64,000 nt of DNA from Palsa-506 sp963836355 (GTDB lineage: Bacteria; Actinomycetota; Actinomycetes; Streptosporangiales; Streptosporangiaceae): contig CAWIJO010000014.1 of assembly GCA_963836355.1 (NCBI GenBank), positions 186,001 through 250,000 on the forward strand, read 5' to 3'. Below, piece by piece: positions 27,908 through 37,498 of the stretch (position 1 is its first letter; each line of letters starts with the position of its first letter). A program made the position numbers and the translations under genes. The notes below the pieces were generated by a model. That model was not told the DNA's origin. It made no database searches and saw only the letters and a program-made list of their open reading frames with translations.

Positions 27908-28795
27908 ATGGAGGATCTGCCGCAATTCGGGCACGGGGCATTCAGCGTCGATCATTTCGTTGCGCTGCTCTCCCAGCCATGTCCGCAGGCTAGTGGGCCA
28001 GCCAGCGATCTGGGCCTGTTCGCGCTGATGACACTCCGGCTGGCCGGGCCGGCCGCACTTGGCGACTTAGCCGATCCCGCGGACCTGTGCTATGTCCGCA
28101 TTGCCGGGGGCGAACTGCGGATCGGGGCGCTGACCAGGCATGCAGAATTGCTCAGCTCGGCGGTGGCTGGCGAGCATTTCGCTGTCCTGCGCGATGCCAG
28201 CGGGGTTATTGCCGGCCGGAGCGTGCGCTGCAGCAAGACCATCGGCGGCATGCTGTGCCAGGCTGACCCGGCCGAGGACATTGCCGCCGTATTCGCCGCC
28301 CTGCAGGGAAGCATGGTGATCCGGGGCCGCGACGGCACGAGAACCGTTTCCGCGCGCGACTTCCACCCAGGACCGTACGAGACCGTGGTCGAGCCAGGCG
28401 AGCTGCTTACCGAGATCCGGATCCCGATCAGGCCTGGCGGCAGTGCCTATGCGAAAGCGCCGCGGCGAGTCGGCAACTGCCCGGTTACGGGGGCTGCCGC
28501 CGCCATCTGGCTGCACGGCGACACGGTGGCCGCAGCTGGCCTCGGGCTTACCCCAGGCGCGGCGCGGCACCCTGGCACGGCGCGGGCAGAGCAGTTCCTG
28601 GCCGGCCAGCGTGCGGTGCAGGCGAACCTTGCGCGGGCCGGCCGGATCGTAGCCGAGCACTGCGGGTGCTCCCCGGATCTGCGGGACCCGGCCAGCGGCA
28701 GCCAGTGCACGGCCGGCGATCTCACTACCCGGGCTCTTGGTCGCGCTCTGCTGCGGGCCCGGGGGCTGGACGCCGGGCTGGCAGATTCCGGTTAG
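27908..28795 (+). CDS. Orphan FAD-binding (CoxM/xanthine-dehydrogenase M-type) protein
   Basis: 295 residues similar to the FAD subunit of molybdenum hydroxylases: YVRIAGGELRIGALTRHAEL, RSVRCSKTIGGMLCQADPAE then DIAAVFAALQGSMVIRG, and FHPGPYETVVEPGELLTEIR. The first FAD loop, normally AGGQSL-P before a MxxRLA motif, is degenerate here (DLGLFALMTLRLAGP), so flavin binding may be lost. The usual CoxS and CoxL partners are not adjacent. Strong AGGAGGGAGGG precedes ATG 27908. It is either a divergent functional protein or a relic; expression signals look intact. Confidence 0.7.
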   Translation: MEDLPQFGHGAFSVDHFVALLSQPCPQASGPASDLGLFALMTLRLAGPAALGDLADPADLCYVRIAGGELRIGALTRHAELLSSAVAGEHFAVLRDASGVIAGRSVRCSKTIGGMLCQADPAEDIAAVFAALQGSMVIRGRDGTRTVSARDFHPGPYETVVEPGELLTEIRIPIRPGGSAYAKAPRRVGNCPVTGAAAAIWLHGDTVAAAGLGLTPGAARHPGTARAEQFLAGQRAVQANLARAGRIVAEHCGCSPDLRDPASGSQCTAGDLTTRALGRALLRARGLDAGLADSG

Positions 28796-28833
28796 GGTCC
28801 GCGCCGCGGAAGGCCGCTATCGGCTGCGGCCGG

Positions 28834-29790
28834 CTACCGCCCGGCAGATCCGGCGCCATCCGCGCGAAGAGGCACGCCTGTCTCGATACTGACTGCGATC
28901 TCATATAGCGCGACATGGTCCGGGCCGAAGCTGGTGCCGCGACTGTGCCGGTCATGGCCGAGCCGGCCGGCCATCACCCGGGCACGACTCAGCTGCTCCT
29001 CGGCGGCTGCCCGGTCGCCGACCCGGGCCGCGGCGAGGGCGTGTAGCAGGGTCAGCGCGCCGCGAAGGGAAATTGCTGCCACGCTGCCGTCGGCGGCCAG
29101 CTCTCTCAGGGCATCCGCCGCCGCATTAGCTATCGCCCGTGCCTGGTCACACCGCCGGGTTTCAAGCAGGATGCACACCAGCAGGTATGCGCTGGCAGCG
29201 ACCGCCTGCGGATCACCGGCCCGGTGCGCGGCGGTCAGCGCCCGATCGGCCGCGGTCAGGGCGCTGCCATGCTCGCCGAGCTTGGTCAGCGCCGCCGCGC
29301 ACGCCTGGTAGCTGACCGCCATCAGCTCGTGCAGTCCGGCGAGCTGATGGTCAGGGGCGGCGCGGACGGCGGCGGCTAATTCCGGCAGCAGGTCACTAAG
29401 CAGCCGGGCCAGTTCCTGGTAGCGCCGGGCACCGGTCAGCGCCCACACTTCGGCGGTAATCGCGCCCCGGACCGCTGCTGAGCGCTCGCCGAGGACTCCG
29501 CACCGATCGCGCCGCCCCGGGCAATCGCCGGAGAGCACCAGCTGCAAGGCGCGTGCCTGCGCCGCGCTCTCGGGGCCAGCCGGCGGCGGGCTGGCCGGCT
29601 TCGCGGGTAACGGCAGGCTGGCAAGTGCTCCCGCGGTCGGCCCCGCCTGCACCAGGCCCCGCTCAAGCCGCGACAGCCAAGCCACCGGCCGGCCGAGCTT
29701 CCCGGCCAGTTCCGGCTGAGACCAGCCGCGGCTACGACGCAGCTCGGCGACACTCCGGCCGAGCGCCAGCTGAGTCTTCAGCGCACTCAC
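28834..29790 (-). CDS. Helix-turn-helix XRE-type regulator with TPR-like C-terminus
   Basis: 318 residues. The N-terminal Cro/CI-type HTH (LGRSVAELRRSRGWSQPELA then GKLGRPVAWLSRLERGL) is followed by an Ala/Pro linker and about 210 residues of helical TPR-like repeats (YQELARLLSDLLPELAAAV, LGEHGSALTAADRALTAAHR, RVGDRAAAEEQLSRARV). This layout is common among streptomycete regulators paired with DUF397 proteins or with ligand-sensing roles. No DUF397 gene is adjacent. It converges on the orphan FAD gene. Confidence 0.82.
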   Translation of the reverse strand: MSALKTQLALGRSVAELRRSRGWSQPELAGKLGRPVAWLSRLERGLVQAGPTAGALASLPLPAKPASPPPAGPESAAQARALQLVLSGDCPGRRDRCGVLGERSAAVRGAITAEVWALTGARRYQELARLLSDLLPELAAAVRAAPDHQLAGLHELMAVSYQACAAALTKLGEHGSALTAADRALTAAHRAGDPQAVAASAYLLVCILLETRRCDQARAIANAAADALRELAADGSVAAISLRGALTLLHALAAARVGDRAAAEEQLSRARVMAGRLGHDRHSRGTSFGPDHVALYEIAVSIETGVPLRADGAGSAGR

Positions 29791-30036
29791 CCGCCCCCGT
29801 CCGGGCCGGGCTCACCAGCCATGCCCGCGCGCGGCTCGTGCATGTCGTATACGCCGCGGGGGGGCAGGCAGGACATAATCTCTCCTGGTCACCGGGAACC
29901 ATCAGCTGCATTCAGTCCGTCAGGCGACCGTTTCACAGTCAGCTGCAAATGCGCAAGCGTCCTATGAGGTATGTGCGGTACTAACGGCCCATGTGCTGCG
30001 GAATGAACCGTTCGCACGGAGCAGGCCGTAACCTGG

Positions 30037-30109
30037 AGCCGCCTATCGGAATCGAACCGATGACCTATTCATTACGAGTGAATCGCTCTGCCGACTGAGC
30101 TAAGGCGGC
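30037..30109 (-). tRNA. tRNA-Thr(CGT)
   Basis: A 73-nt cloverleaf on the minus strand. Acceptor GCCGCCT pairs with AGGCGGC, the D-arm contains TAGCTCAGTCGGCAGAGC, the anticodon stem ATTCA/TGAAT encloses loop CTCGTAA (anticodon CGT), and the T-arm is GGTTCGATTCC. CCA is not encoded. It stands alone ahead of ricT. Confidence 0.96.
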
Positions 30110-30141
30110 GCGCCGCCACGGGGGACGGCAGCGGAAGGAGT

Positions 30142-30984
30142 CTACCGGTCCGCGGCCGGCTCCGGCCCGGGCATGTACTTGGCCTCATAGGCCTGCCGTG
30201 ATCCGCACACGCTGGCTCGCGGGCACGCGCAGCGCCGGCCGTCCTCGGACAGCCTGACCACGACCTTGTCCGCCGGGACGCTGTGGCCGACCACCGTGCC
30301 CGGCCCTTCGGGCGTCTCGACGCTGGCGCCGAGCTTCGGCGCCTTCTTCTGGAAGTCCTGGTAGAGCGGATGCTCGTACTTCAGGCAGCACATGAGCCGG
30401 CCGCAGGCGCCGGCGATCCGGAGCGGGTTCACCGGCAGCTGCTGATCCTTGGCCATCCGCACCGACACTGGCTCGAAATCCTTAAGGAACGTCGAGCAGC
30501 AGGTGTCCCGCCCGCACGGGCCGATGCCGCCCTGCAGCCTGGCCTCGTCCCGCGGGCCGATCTGGCGCAGCTCGATCCGGACGCGCAGCCGCCCGGCGAG
30601 GTCGCGCACCAGCGCGCGGAAGTCGACCCGGTGCGGTGCGCTGAAGTAGACGGTCAGTACGTTGCTGGCGGCCACGTAGTCAACGGCGATAATCTTCATC
30701 GGCAGCCCGTGCTCGCGGACCAGCCGCCGGGCGGCCACCCGTCCCTCGGCCCGCTTGGCCCGGTTTGCCTCGTCCCTGGACAGGTGCTCATCGGTGGCAA
30801 GCCCGGCGCATACCGGGAGCCCGCCAACCTCCTCGCTGACCCACTGCGGCGCCCAGATGCACTCGGCAACCTCGGGGCCTGCGTCCGTGGGCACGAGCAC
30901 CTTTGTCCCGACGGACGGTGCGTACTCCCCCGGATCCAGGTAGTACAGCCGGCCGTGCCGCTGGAAGCTGACTGCCATCATCAT
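30142..30984 (-). CDS. ricT: PSP1-domain protein RicT (YaaT-like)
   Basis: RicT/YaaT-type protein; in Bacillus it is part of the RicAFT complex that carries iron-sulphur clusters and affects RNA processing and sporulation. The Cys cluster is intact: GIGPCGRDTCCSTFLKDFEP and IAGACGRLMCCLKYEHPLY. Also seen are VDYVAASNVLTVYFSAPHRV and a C-terminal Cys-containing tail (CACPRASVC). Start at the first of three Met codons near 30984, or ATG 30999. It lies downstream of holB in the order topA-tmk-holB-ricT common in actinobacteria. Confidence 0.9.
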   Translation of the reverse strand: MMMAVSFQRHGRLYYLDPGEYAPSVGTKVLVPTDAGPEVAECIWAPQWVSEEVGGLPVCAGLATDEHLSRDEANRAKRAEGRVAARRLVREHGLPMKIIAVDYVAASNVLTVYFSAPHRVDFRALVRDLAGRLRVRIELRQIGPRDEARLQGGIGPCGRDTCCSTFLKDFEPVSVRMAKDQQLPVNPLRIAGACGRLMCCLKYEHPLYQDFQKKAPKLGASVETPEGPGTVVGHSVPADKVVVRLSEDGRRCACPRASVCGSRQAYEAKYMPGPEPAADR

Positions 30985-31040
30985 GCCCACGGCCCCCACA
31001 TTACGGGCAGGTCACGAAGATCACCGCAGCGGGAGCCCAG

Positions 31041-32222
31041 TCACCGTGCCCCGGCGAGGGCGAGGGTCATCTCCTCGACCGCGAGCAGCGGCGCCACATT
31101 GGCGGCCAGCCGTTCCCGGCAGGTCATGATCGCCTCCAGCTTTCGCACGGTGGCCTCCGGCGTCCCGGCGGCGGCAATCCGGTCCAGCTCAGCCCGCTGC
31201 CCGGCGTTGGCGAGTTCCACGTCGGCGCCGAACTGGATGGCGAGCACGTCCCGGTAGAACCAGGCCAGGTCGAGCAGCGCGAGATCGTATGAGTCCCGCT
31301 TGAGCCTGGTGTTACGCGACTTCTGCCGGTCCTCCAGGTCCTTCAGCGCGCCGGCCCCGCCGCGGATCGCGGTAGCCACTCCCTTGCCTGTCGACCCTTC
31401 GCCGAAGGCCTTGCGCAGCGCCTCCCGCTCCGGCACGTCGAGTTCCTCGGTAACGGCCGTGGCCTCGGTCTCGGCCGCCTTCACCAGGGCGGCAGCCGCA
31501 GCAAAGGCCGGCCCGAGGCTAGCGGCCTGCGACGGCACGCGAAGCACGGCAGCGCGCCGGGCGGCGGCCTCCGGATCAGTGGCAAGCCGCCGGGCGCGGC
31601 CGATGTGGCCCTGCGTGGCCCGGGCGGCGGCCAGCGCCCGGTCGGCGTCCACGCCCTCGCCGATCAGGACATCGGCGACCGCGGCGGTCGGCGGGATCCG
31701 GAGCGTGATCAGCCGGCACCTCGACCTGATCGTGGTCGGCAGATCGGCCGCCGATGGCGCGCAGAGCAGCCAGATAGTCCGCGGGGCGGGCTCTTCGATG
31801 GCCTTTAGAAGGGCGTTCGCGGCCTGCTCGGTGGCCCGGTCGGCGTCTTCGAAGAGGACCACCCGCCAGCGCCCGTAGACCGGCGCGGCGGCGGCGCGCA
31901 GCACCAGGTTCCTGGTCTGCTTGACGCCGTAAGACAGCCCGTCCGGGCGGACGAGCAGCAGGTCAGCGTGGCCGCCTGCGGCCACCTGGCGGCAGGACGG
32001 GCACTCGCCGCAGCCGCCGCGATCGCAGAGCACCGCGGCGGCGAACGCGCGCGCGGCGAGGGACCGGCCGGAGCCAGGCGGCCCGGTGAACAGCCACGCA
32101 TGAGTGATCGCCGCCGGGCCGACCGCAATGGCCGACGTGAGCTGGGCAACTACCGCGTCCTGGCCGGCCAGCCCGGCGAAGACGCCGCCTGCCGAGGCCA
32201 TTCGCGCCGCGTCCTCGTTCAC
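31041..32222 (-). CDS. holB: DNA polymerase III subunit delta' (clamp loader)
   Basis: Clamp-loader subunit of 393 residues, part of the chromosomal replicase. It has an AAA+ fold with a degenerate P-loop (TGPPGSGRSLAARAF, no Lys), as expected for delta', and a zinc site (CDRGGCGECPSC). VVLFEDADRATEQAANALLK and the following EEPAPRTIWLL are family blocks, with the sensor-1 region TIRSRCRLITLR. It lies 9 bp after the dTMP kinase gene and is probably cotranscribed with it. Confidence 0.93.
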   Translation of the reverse strand: MNEDAARMASAGGVFAGLAGQDAVVAQLTSAIAVGPAAITHAWLFTGPPGSGRSLAARAFAAAVLCDRGGCGECPSCRQVAAGGHADLLLVRPDGLSYGVKQTRNLVLRAAAAPVYGRWRVVLFEDADRATEQAANALLKAIEEPAPRTIWLLCAPSAADLPTTIRSRCRLITLRIPPTAAVADVLIGEGVDADRALAAARATQGHIGRARRLATDPEAAARRAAVLRVPSQAASLGPAFAAAAALVKAAETEATAVTEELDVPEREALRKAFGEGSTGKGVATAIRGGAGALKDLEDRQKSRNTRLKRDSYDLALLDLAWFYRDVLAIQFGADVELANAGQRAELDRIAAAGTPEATVRKLEAIMTCRERLAANVAPLLAVEEMTLALAGAR

Positions 32223-32231
32223 CTGGGTCCG

Positions 32232-34352
32232 TCAGTCCCGGATCGCCGGGAAGCTACCGGTGATCTCCTCGGCTGCCAGCGGCACCGGGTCCGGCAGCAT
32301 CTCCCGCACCCGCTCCTGGATCGTCCGGCTGAGGTCAGCCGAGGGCCGGGTCGCGTCCAGGACAAGGTAGCGGTCCGGGTTGGCCTCGGCGGCCAGCGTC
32401 AGGAAGCCCCGCCGGACCCGGTCGTGAAACTCGGCGGGCTCGGCCTCCAGCCGGTCGGCCGACCGCGCCCGGCGGCGCAGCCCGGTGGCCGGCGGCAGGT
32501 CGAGGACGATCGTGAGATCAGGCTGCAGTCCGCCGGTCGCCCAGTCGTTCAGGCTGGCTATCTCGTCGACCGGCAGCAGCCGGCCCGCGCCCTGGTACGC
32601 GAGCGAGGAATCGATATACCGGTCAGTGACCACGATCGCCCCCCGGTCCAGCGCCGGGGCGATGACCGCGGCGACATGCTCGGCCCGGTCCGCCGCGTAC
32701 ATCAGCGTCTCGGCGCGGTCGGACAGGCCGGTGTGCGCCGTATCGAGCAGCAGCGCGCGCAGCCGCATCCCGACCTTGGTCGCGCCGGGCTCGTGCGTTG
32801 CCACGACGTCGAACCCCTGATCGCGCAGCCAGATCGCGAGCAGCCTGGCCTGGGTGGACTTGCCCGCGCCCTCGCCGCCCTCCAGCGCGAGCAGCAGGCC
32901 GCGCCGGACGGCCGGGGCACTGCCATTGGGGTGCCCGGGCACCGGCCGGAATTCCTCGCCGCGGAACACCGCGGACAGGTCGTCGAGCAGCGGCACGCCC
33001 CGCCGGTCATCCATCTGCCGGTAGGAGACGACGCCGAGCACGACGGCGACCGCGGCGGCCAGCAGCAGCACCACGTTGTCGCCGACGCCACCATAGCCGA
33101 GCCAGCCGATCCGGACGAAGTCTGCGCCGGTCAGGCCGTGCACCGCGGCCGTGATCCCGGCGGCCAGCGACGGCGCGATGGCGATCACGGCGAACAGGAT
33201 CACCCTGATCGCCGACTGCAGGAACGCGAATGTGCGGCCGCGGGTGTCGTCGTCGACCTCAAGCCCGACGATGGTGTAGCCGGTCACGTAGGCGATGCCG
33301 GCGCAGGCGCCGAGCGCGACTACGAGGACGATGACCACGACCAGGTTCGGGATGAGCCCGATCAGCGCCAGCGGTACTGCGGCGGATGCGATGGACACCC
33401 CGAACAGCCGCCGCCTGCTGAACCCGCGCAGGATCCGCAGGCCAAGGAACATGCCCGCGGCCATCCCCAGGAAGATTCCGGAGAACACCACGCCCCAGCC
33501 CGCGTTGCCGCCGTGCAGCGTGTTCCTGACGTAGGCGGGGCCGAGGCCGACGACCACGCCGCCGGCCGCGAACGCGCCGACCATGCCGATCACGATCCCG
33601 CGGACCACCTGGGTCTTGCCCAGGAACCGCCAGCCCTCCCAGATGGCCTTCGCCACCGATGGCGCCGAGATCTGGCCGCGGGCCTGGCGCTTCGGGATCT
33701 CCCTGAGCAGGAAGATGGTCACGGCGGAGACCACGAAGGTGGCCGCATTGAAGTAGATCGCCAGGTTGACCGGGTTGGTGGTGAAATAGTGCGATGCCGC
33801 GCCGAGCGCCCTGGTCACCAGCGCGAGCATGGCGAACAGCAGTCCGGCCACCGGCGCGGTGCCGTAGGTGGTCAGCAGGCTCAGCTGGTTGGCCTGCTCC
33901 AGCTTGTCCGGCGGCACCAGGTTCGGCACCGACGCGTCCTTGGCCGGCGTCCAGAACAGCGAGGCGCTGGACGCCAGGAACTGCACGATGTACATCCAGG
34001 TCAGCTCGTCGACCAGGTGCAACCGCAGGTTAAGCGGGATGGACAGGTACAGCACCGCCCGCACGACGTCCCCGACGATCATGTTCATCCGGCGGTCGAA
34101 CCGGTCCGCGAAGGCGCCCGCTAGCGGGCCGAGGAACAGCGCCGGCAGTAGCGAGGTGAGCCACACCCCGCCGACCGCGGCGTTCTGCTGCACGAACCCG
34201 TGCCCGATGGTCAGCTCGCCAGCTAGCGCGGTGAGCGCCAGCAGGCTCAGCCAGTCCCCGAGGCTGGACAGCGACAGCGCTATCCAGAGGCGCCGGAACG
34301 GCCTGATGGACAGGACGCCGTTCCGATCTCCCAAAGGGGATCTAAAGTTCAC
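32232..34352 (-). CDS. tmk: MFS transporter - dTMP kinase fusion
   Basis: 706 residues in two parts. The first ~440 residues form a 12-span MFS transporter (PFRRLWIALSLSSLGDWLSL at the start, GPLAGAFADRFDRRMNMIVG loop). After a linker, the last ~210 residues are a complete thymidylate kinase: LALEGGEGAGKSTQARLLA (P-loop), ATHEPGATKVG, ETLMYAADRAEHV, VVTDRYIDSSLAYQGAGR (DRY motif) and PDLTIVLDLP. dTMP kinase makes dTDP for DNA synthesis. The same fusion is seen in other actinobacteria, so it is not an assembly artefact. What the transporter moves is unknown. Confidence 0.93.
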   Translation of the reverse strand: MNFRSPLGDRNGVLSIRPFRRLWIALSLSSLGDWLSLLALTALAGELTIGHGFVQQNAAVGGVWLTSLLPALFLGPLAGAFADRFDRRMNMIVGDVVRAVLYLSIPLNLRLHLVDELTWMYIVQFLASSASLFWTPAKDASVPNLVPPDKLEQANQLSLLTTYGTAPVAGLLFAMLALVTRALGAASHYFTTNPVNLAIYFNAATFVVSAVTIFLLREIPKRQARGQISAPSVAKAIWEGWRFLGKTQVVRGIVIGMVGAFAAGGVVVGLGPAYVRNTLHGGNAGWGVVFSGIFLGMAAGMFLGLRILRGFSRRRLFGVSIASAAVPLALIGLIPNLVVVIVLVVALGACAGIAYVTGYTIVGLEVDDDTRGRTFAFLQSAIRVILFAVIAIAPSLAAGITAAVHGLTGADFVRIGWLGYGGVGDNVVLLLAAAVAVVLGVVSYRQMDDRRGVPLLDDLSAVFRGEEFRPVPGHPNGSAPAVRRGLLLALEGGEGAGKSTQARLLAIWLRDQGFDVVATHEPGATKVGMRLRALLLDTAHTGLSDRAETLMYAADRAEHVAAVIAPALDRGAIVVTDRYIDSSLAYQGAGRLLPVDEIASLNDWATGGLQPDLTIVLDLPPATGLRRRARSADRLEAEPAEFHDRVRRGFLTLAAEANPDRYLVLDATRPSADLSRTIQERVREMLPDPVPLAAEEITGSFPAIRD

Positions 34353-34431
34353 TGCGCCAGGGTATCGGCAGATCGCCGCACGGACACGGCGCTACGGCCG
34401 GTACGTCCCCGCCGGGAACAGCTGCCTGCTG

Positions 34432-37197
34432 TCACGCATTCTTGCCGCGGGCCGGGCGGCCACCCCCGCGGGCCGGGCTGCCGCTGCCGCGCGCCGGAGC
34501 GGACCGCGGGCTGGCCTTGCCGCCGCGGGTGGTCCGGCTGGCTCCGGCCGCCTTGCGGCGCGGTGCGGGCGGCCCGGCCGCCCGCCGCTCGGCCAGCAGT
34601 TCGGCCGCGCGCTGCAGGGTCACCGATTCCACCAGGTCGCCCTTGCGCAGCGAGGCGTTCGTCTCGCCGTCGGTGGCGTACGGGCCCCAGCGGCCCTCCT
34701 TGAGCACGATCGGCTTGCCGCTGGCCGGGTCCTCGCCAAGCTCCCGCAGCGGCGGCGCGGCCGCAGCCCTGGCCGCCCGGCCGCGCGGCTTCGGCTGCGC
34801 GAACAGGTCCTTGGCCTCGGCCAGCGTGACGGTGAACATCTGCTCCTCGCTTTCCAGCGAGCGGCTGTCCGTGCCTTTCTTCACGTACGGCCCGTACCGC
34901 CCGTTCTGCACCGTCACCGGCTCGCCATCGAGCTCGCCCAGGGTGCGGGGCAGGGTCAGCAGCCGCAGCGCGTCGTCCAGCGTCACGGTGTCCAGCTCCA
35001 TGGACTTCAGCAGCGACGCCGACCGCGGCTTGGCTGAGGCCGGCCCGTCCTCGCCGAGCACCTCGGTCACGTACGGGCCGAACCGGCCAGCCTTGGCCAC
35101 GACGGCGCGCCCGGTGGCCGGGTCGGTGCCGAGCGCGATGTCCCCGCTGGGCCGCGACAGCAGCTCGTCCGCCAGCTCGGCGGTCAGCTCGTCCGGCGCC
35201 GTGCCCTCCGGGATGTTGGCCCGCTGGCCGTCCCGCTCCAGGTACGGGCCGTACCGGCCGACCCGGGCCACGATGTCGGTGCCGGCCAGCGGGAACGAGC
35301 TGACCGCCCGGGCGTCGATGTCGCCCAGGTCGCTGACCATCTCCTTGAGGCCTTCCTCCTGGACGCCGTCCGCGCCGTCGGTGCCGAAGTAGAACCGGCG
35401 CAGCCACGGCACCCGGGCCGCCTCGCCCCTGGCGATCTCGTCCAGGGCGCCTTCCATCCGCGCGGTGAAGTCGTAGTCGACCAGATGCGCGAAATGCTGC
35501 TCGAGCAGCGTCACCACGGCGAACGCGATGAACGAGGGGACGAGCGCGGTTCCCTTCTTGAAAACGTAGCCGCGGTCCAGGATCGTGCCGATGATCGATG
35601 CGTAGGTAGACGGCCTGCCGATCTCCCTGTCTTCCAGCTCCTTGATCAGGGATGCCTCGGTGTAGCGGGCCGGCGGCCTGGTCGCGTGCTCGGCCGGGGC
35701 CAGGCTGACCGCGGCGAGCGGGTCCGCCTCGGCCAGCGGCGGCAGCCTGCGCTGGTTGTCGTCGAGCTCGGCGTCCGGGTCGTCGGAGCCCTCGACGTAC
35801 GCCTTCAGGAACCCGTAGAAGCCGATCACCTTGCCGGACGCGCCGAACTCGGTCTTCGCCCCGGTCCACTGGCCAGGAGCAGTGCGCGGGTCTGCATCCG
35901 CCCGCGCGGTGCCGGTCACCCGCACCGAGACGGACTCGCCGGTGGCGTCCTTCATCTGCGACGCGACGGTGCGCTTCCAGACCAGCTCGTACAGCCGGAA
36001 CTCGTCGCCGGTCAGGCCGGTCCTGGCTGGCGTCCGGAAGCTGTCCCCGGACGGCCGGATCGCCTCGTGCGCCTCCTGCGCGCTCTTTACCTTGCTGGTG
36101 TAGACGCGCGGCGCGTCCGGCACGTACTCGGCACCGTAAAGCTCACGGGCCTGCGCCCTGGCCGCGCTGATCGCGGTCTGCGACAGCGTGATCGAGTCGG
36201 TCCGCATATAGGTGATGTGACCGTTCTCGTACAGCCGCTGCGCCACCGCCATCGCGTACTTGGCGGAGAAGCCCAGCTTGCGGGATGCCTCCTGCTGCAG
36301 TGTCGTGGTGCGGAACGGCGCGTACGGCGACCTGCGGTACGGCTTGCGCTCGACTGAGCCGACACTGAAGTCCGCGCCGTCCAGCCGCCCGGCCAGCGCC
36401 GCGGCGGCCGCGCCGTCCAGGTGCAGGATGTCGGCCGACTTCAGCTCGCCGGTGGAGCCGAAGTCCCGGCCCTGCGCTACCCGCCTGCCGTCGACGGCGA
36501 CCAGCGAGGCCGGGAAAGCGGACCGGTCCTCGCCGCGGACCGGCGCGAACTCGGCCTCCAGATCCCAGTACTGCGAGCCGCGGAACGCGATCCGCTCGCG
36601 CTCCCGGTCAACAACTAGCCGGATGGCCACCGACTGCACCCGGCCCGCCGACAGCCGCGGCATGACCTTCTTCCACAGCACCGGCGAGACCTCGTACCCG
36701 TACAGCCGGTCCAGCACCCGCCGGGTCTGGTAGGCGTCGACCAGGCCGTTGTCCATCGCCCGCGGGCTGGCGACGGCATGCGCGATCGCCTCCGGGGTGA
36801 TCTCGTGGAACACCATCCGGCTGGCCGGGATCTTGGGCTTGAGTTCCTCGAGAAGGTGCCAGGCGATGGCCTCGCCCTCGCGGTCCTCATCAGTGGCCAG
36901 CAGCAGTTCGTCGGCATCCTTGAGCAGCGACTTCAACTTCGCGACCTGCTGCTTCTTGTCGGTGTTGACGACATAGAGCGGCTCGAAGTCGGCATCCACG
37001 TTGACGCCGAGACGGGCCCACGGCTCGCCGCGGTATTTGGCGGGGATCTCGGCAGCGGAGTCTGGCATGTCGCGAATGTGCCCGACGCTGGACTCCACTA
37101 CATAGCCCTTGCCGAGATAGCCGGCGATGGTGCGCGCCTTCGTCGGCGACTCGACGATGACGAGTCGCCGCAGGCCGTCGCTGGCGGATTCCGCCAG
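34432..37197 (-). CDS. topA: DNA topoisomerase I TopA
   Basis: Type IA topoisomerase that relaxes negative supercoils. The TOPRIM domain begins RRLVIVESPTKARTIAGYLG, with the catalytic Glu, then ATDEDREGEAIAW. The active-site Tyr region is ITYMRTDSITLS, with RPSTYASIIGTILDRGYV further on, and four C-terminal repeat domains of the GRYGPYL/GRWGPYA type end in a basic Lys/Arg tail. The first ATG/GTG start in frame (GTG 37098) lies inside TOPRIM and would delete that Glu. The frame is open back to 37242, and CTG 37197 is the best non-canonical start. Confidence 0.9.
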   Translation of the reverse strand: MAESASDGLRRLVIVESPTKARTIAGYLGKGYVVESSVGHIRDMPDSAAEIPAKYRGEPWARLGVNVDADFEPLYVVNTDKKQQVAKLKSLLKDADELLLATDEDREGEAIAWHLLEELKPKIPASRMVFHEITPEAIAHAVASPRAMDNGLVDAYQTRRVLDRLYGYEVSPVLWKKVMPRLSAGRVQSVAIRLVVDRERERIAFRGSQYWDLEAEFAPVRGEDRSAFPASLVAVDGRRVAQGRDFGSTGELKSADILHLDGAAAAALAGRLDGADFSVGSVERKPYRRSPYAPFRTTTLQQEASRKLGFSAKYAMAVAQRLYENGHITYMRTDSITLSQTAISAARAQARELYGAEYVPDAPRVYTSKVKSAQEAHEAIRPSGDSFRTPARTGLTGDEFRLYELVWKRTVASQMKDATGESVSVRVTGTARADADPRTAPGQWTGAKTEFGASGKVIGFYGFLKAYVEGSDDPDAELDDNQRRLPPLAEADPLAAVSLAPAEHATRPPARYTEASLIKELEDREIGRPSTYASIIGTILDRGYVFKKGTALVPSFIAFAVVTLLEQHFAHLVDYDFTARMEGALDEIARGEAARVPWLRRFYFGTDGADGVQEEGLKEMVSDLGDIDARAVSSFPLAGTDIVARVGRYGPYLERDGQRANIPEGTAPDELTAELADELLSRPSGDIALGTDPATGRAVVAKAGRFGPYVTEVLGEDGPASAKPRSASLLKSMELDTVTLDDALRLLTLPRTLGELDGEPVTVQNGRYGPYVKKGTDSRSLESEEQMFTVTLAEAKDLFAQPKPRGRAARAAAAPPLRELGEDPASGKPIVLKEGRWGPYATDGETNASLRKGDLVESVTLQRAAELLAERRAAGPPAPRRKAAGASRTTRGGKASPRSAPARGSGSPARGGGRPARGKNA

Positions 37198-37498
37198 CCC
37201 TGGCGCCTTTCGCGGCCAATCCAGTTCTTGCTGCCACGCTCTTCACCCTCACATCCCACGGACGCCCTGGAGGCTACCGCAGGCGATCAGCAGGCGGCCC
37301 GCAAAGTGGCCACTGCGCCGCCCGTGACACCATCGTCACGGCACTACGGCCGGGACTGGCCGCGGCCGGCAAGCCGCCGTTCGCGTCCGTGTCCCGTACT
37401 TTCAACTCGCCGCGGCATCCTGCGTGTTCCCCGCGGCAAAGCTGCCCTTTTTCCTAACGCCGATTGAACTGCCTGGCCGACCGCGCAGAATGAGGATG

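Noticed and set aside
31968..34124. A 718-codon plus-strand frame
   Set aside because: Antisense to holB and tmk; low-complexity Arg/Gly/His content, no family features.
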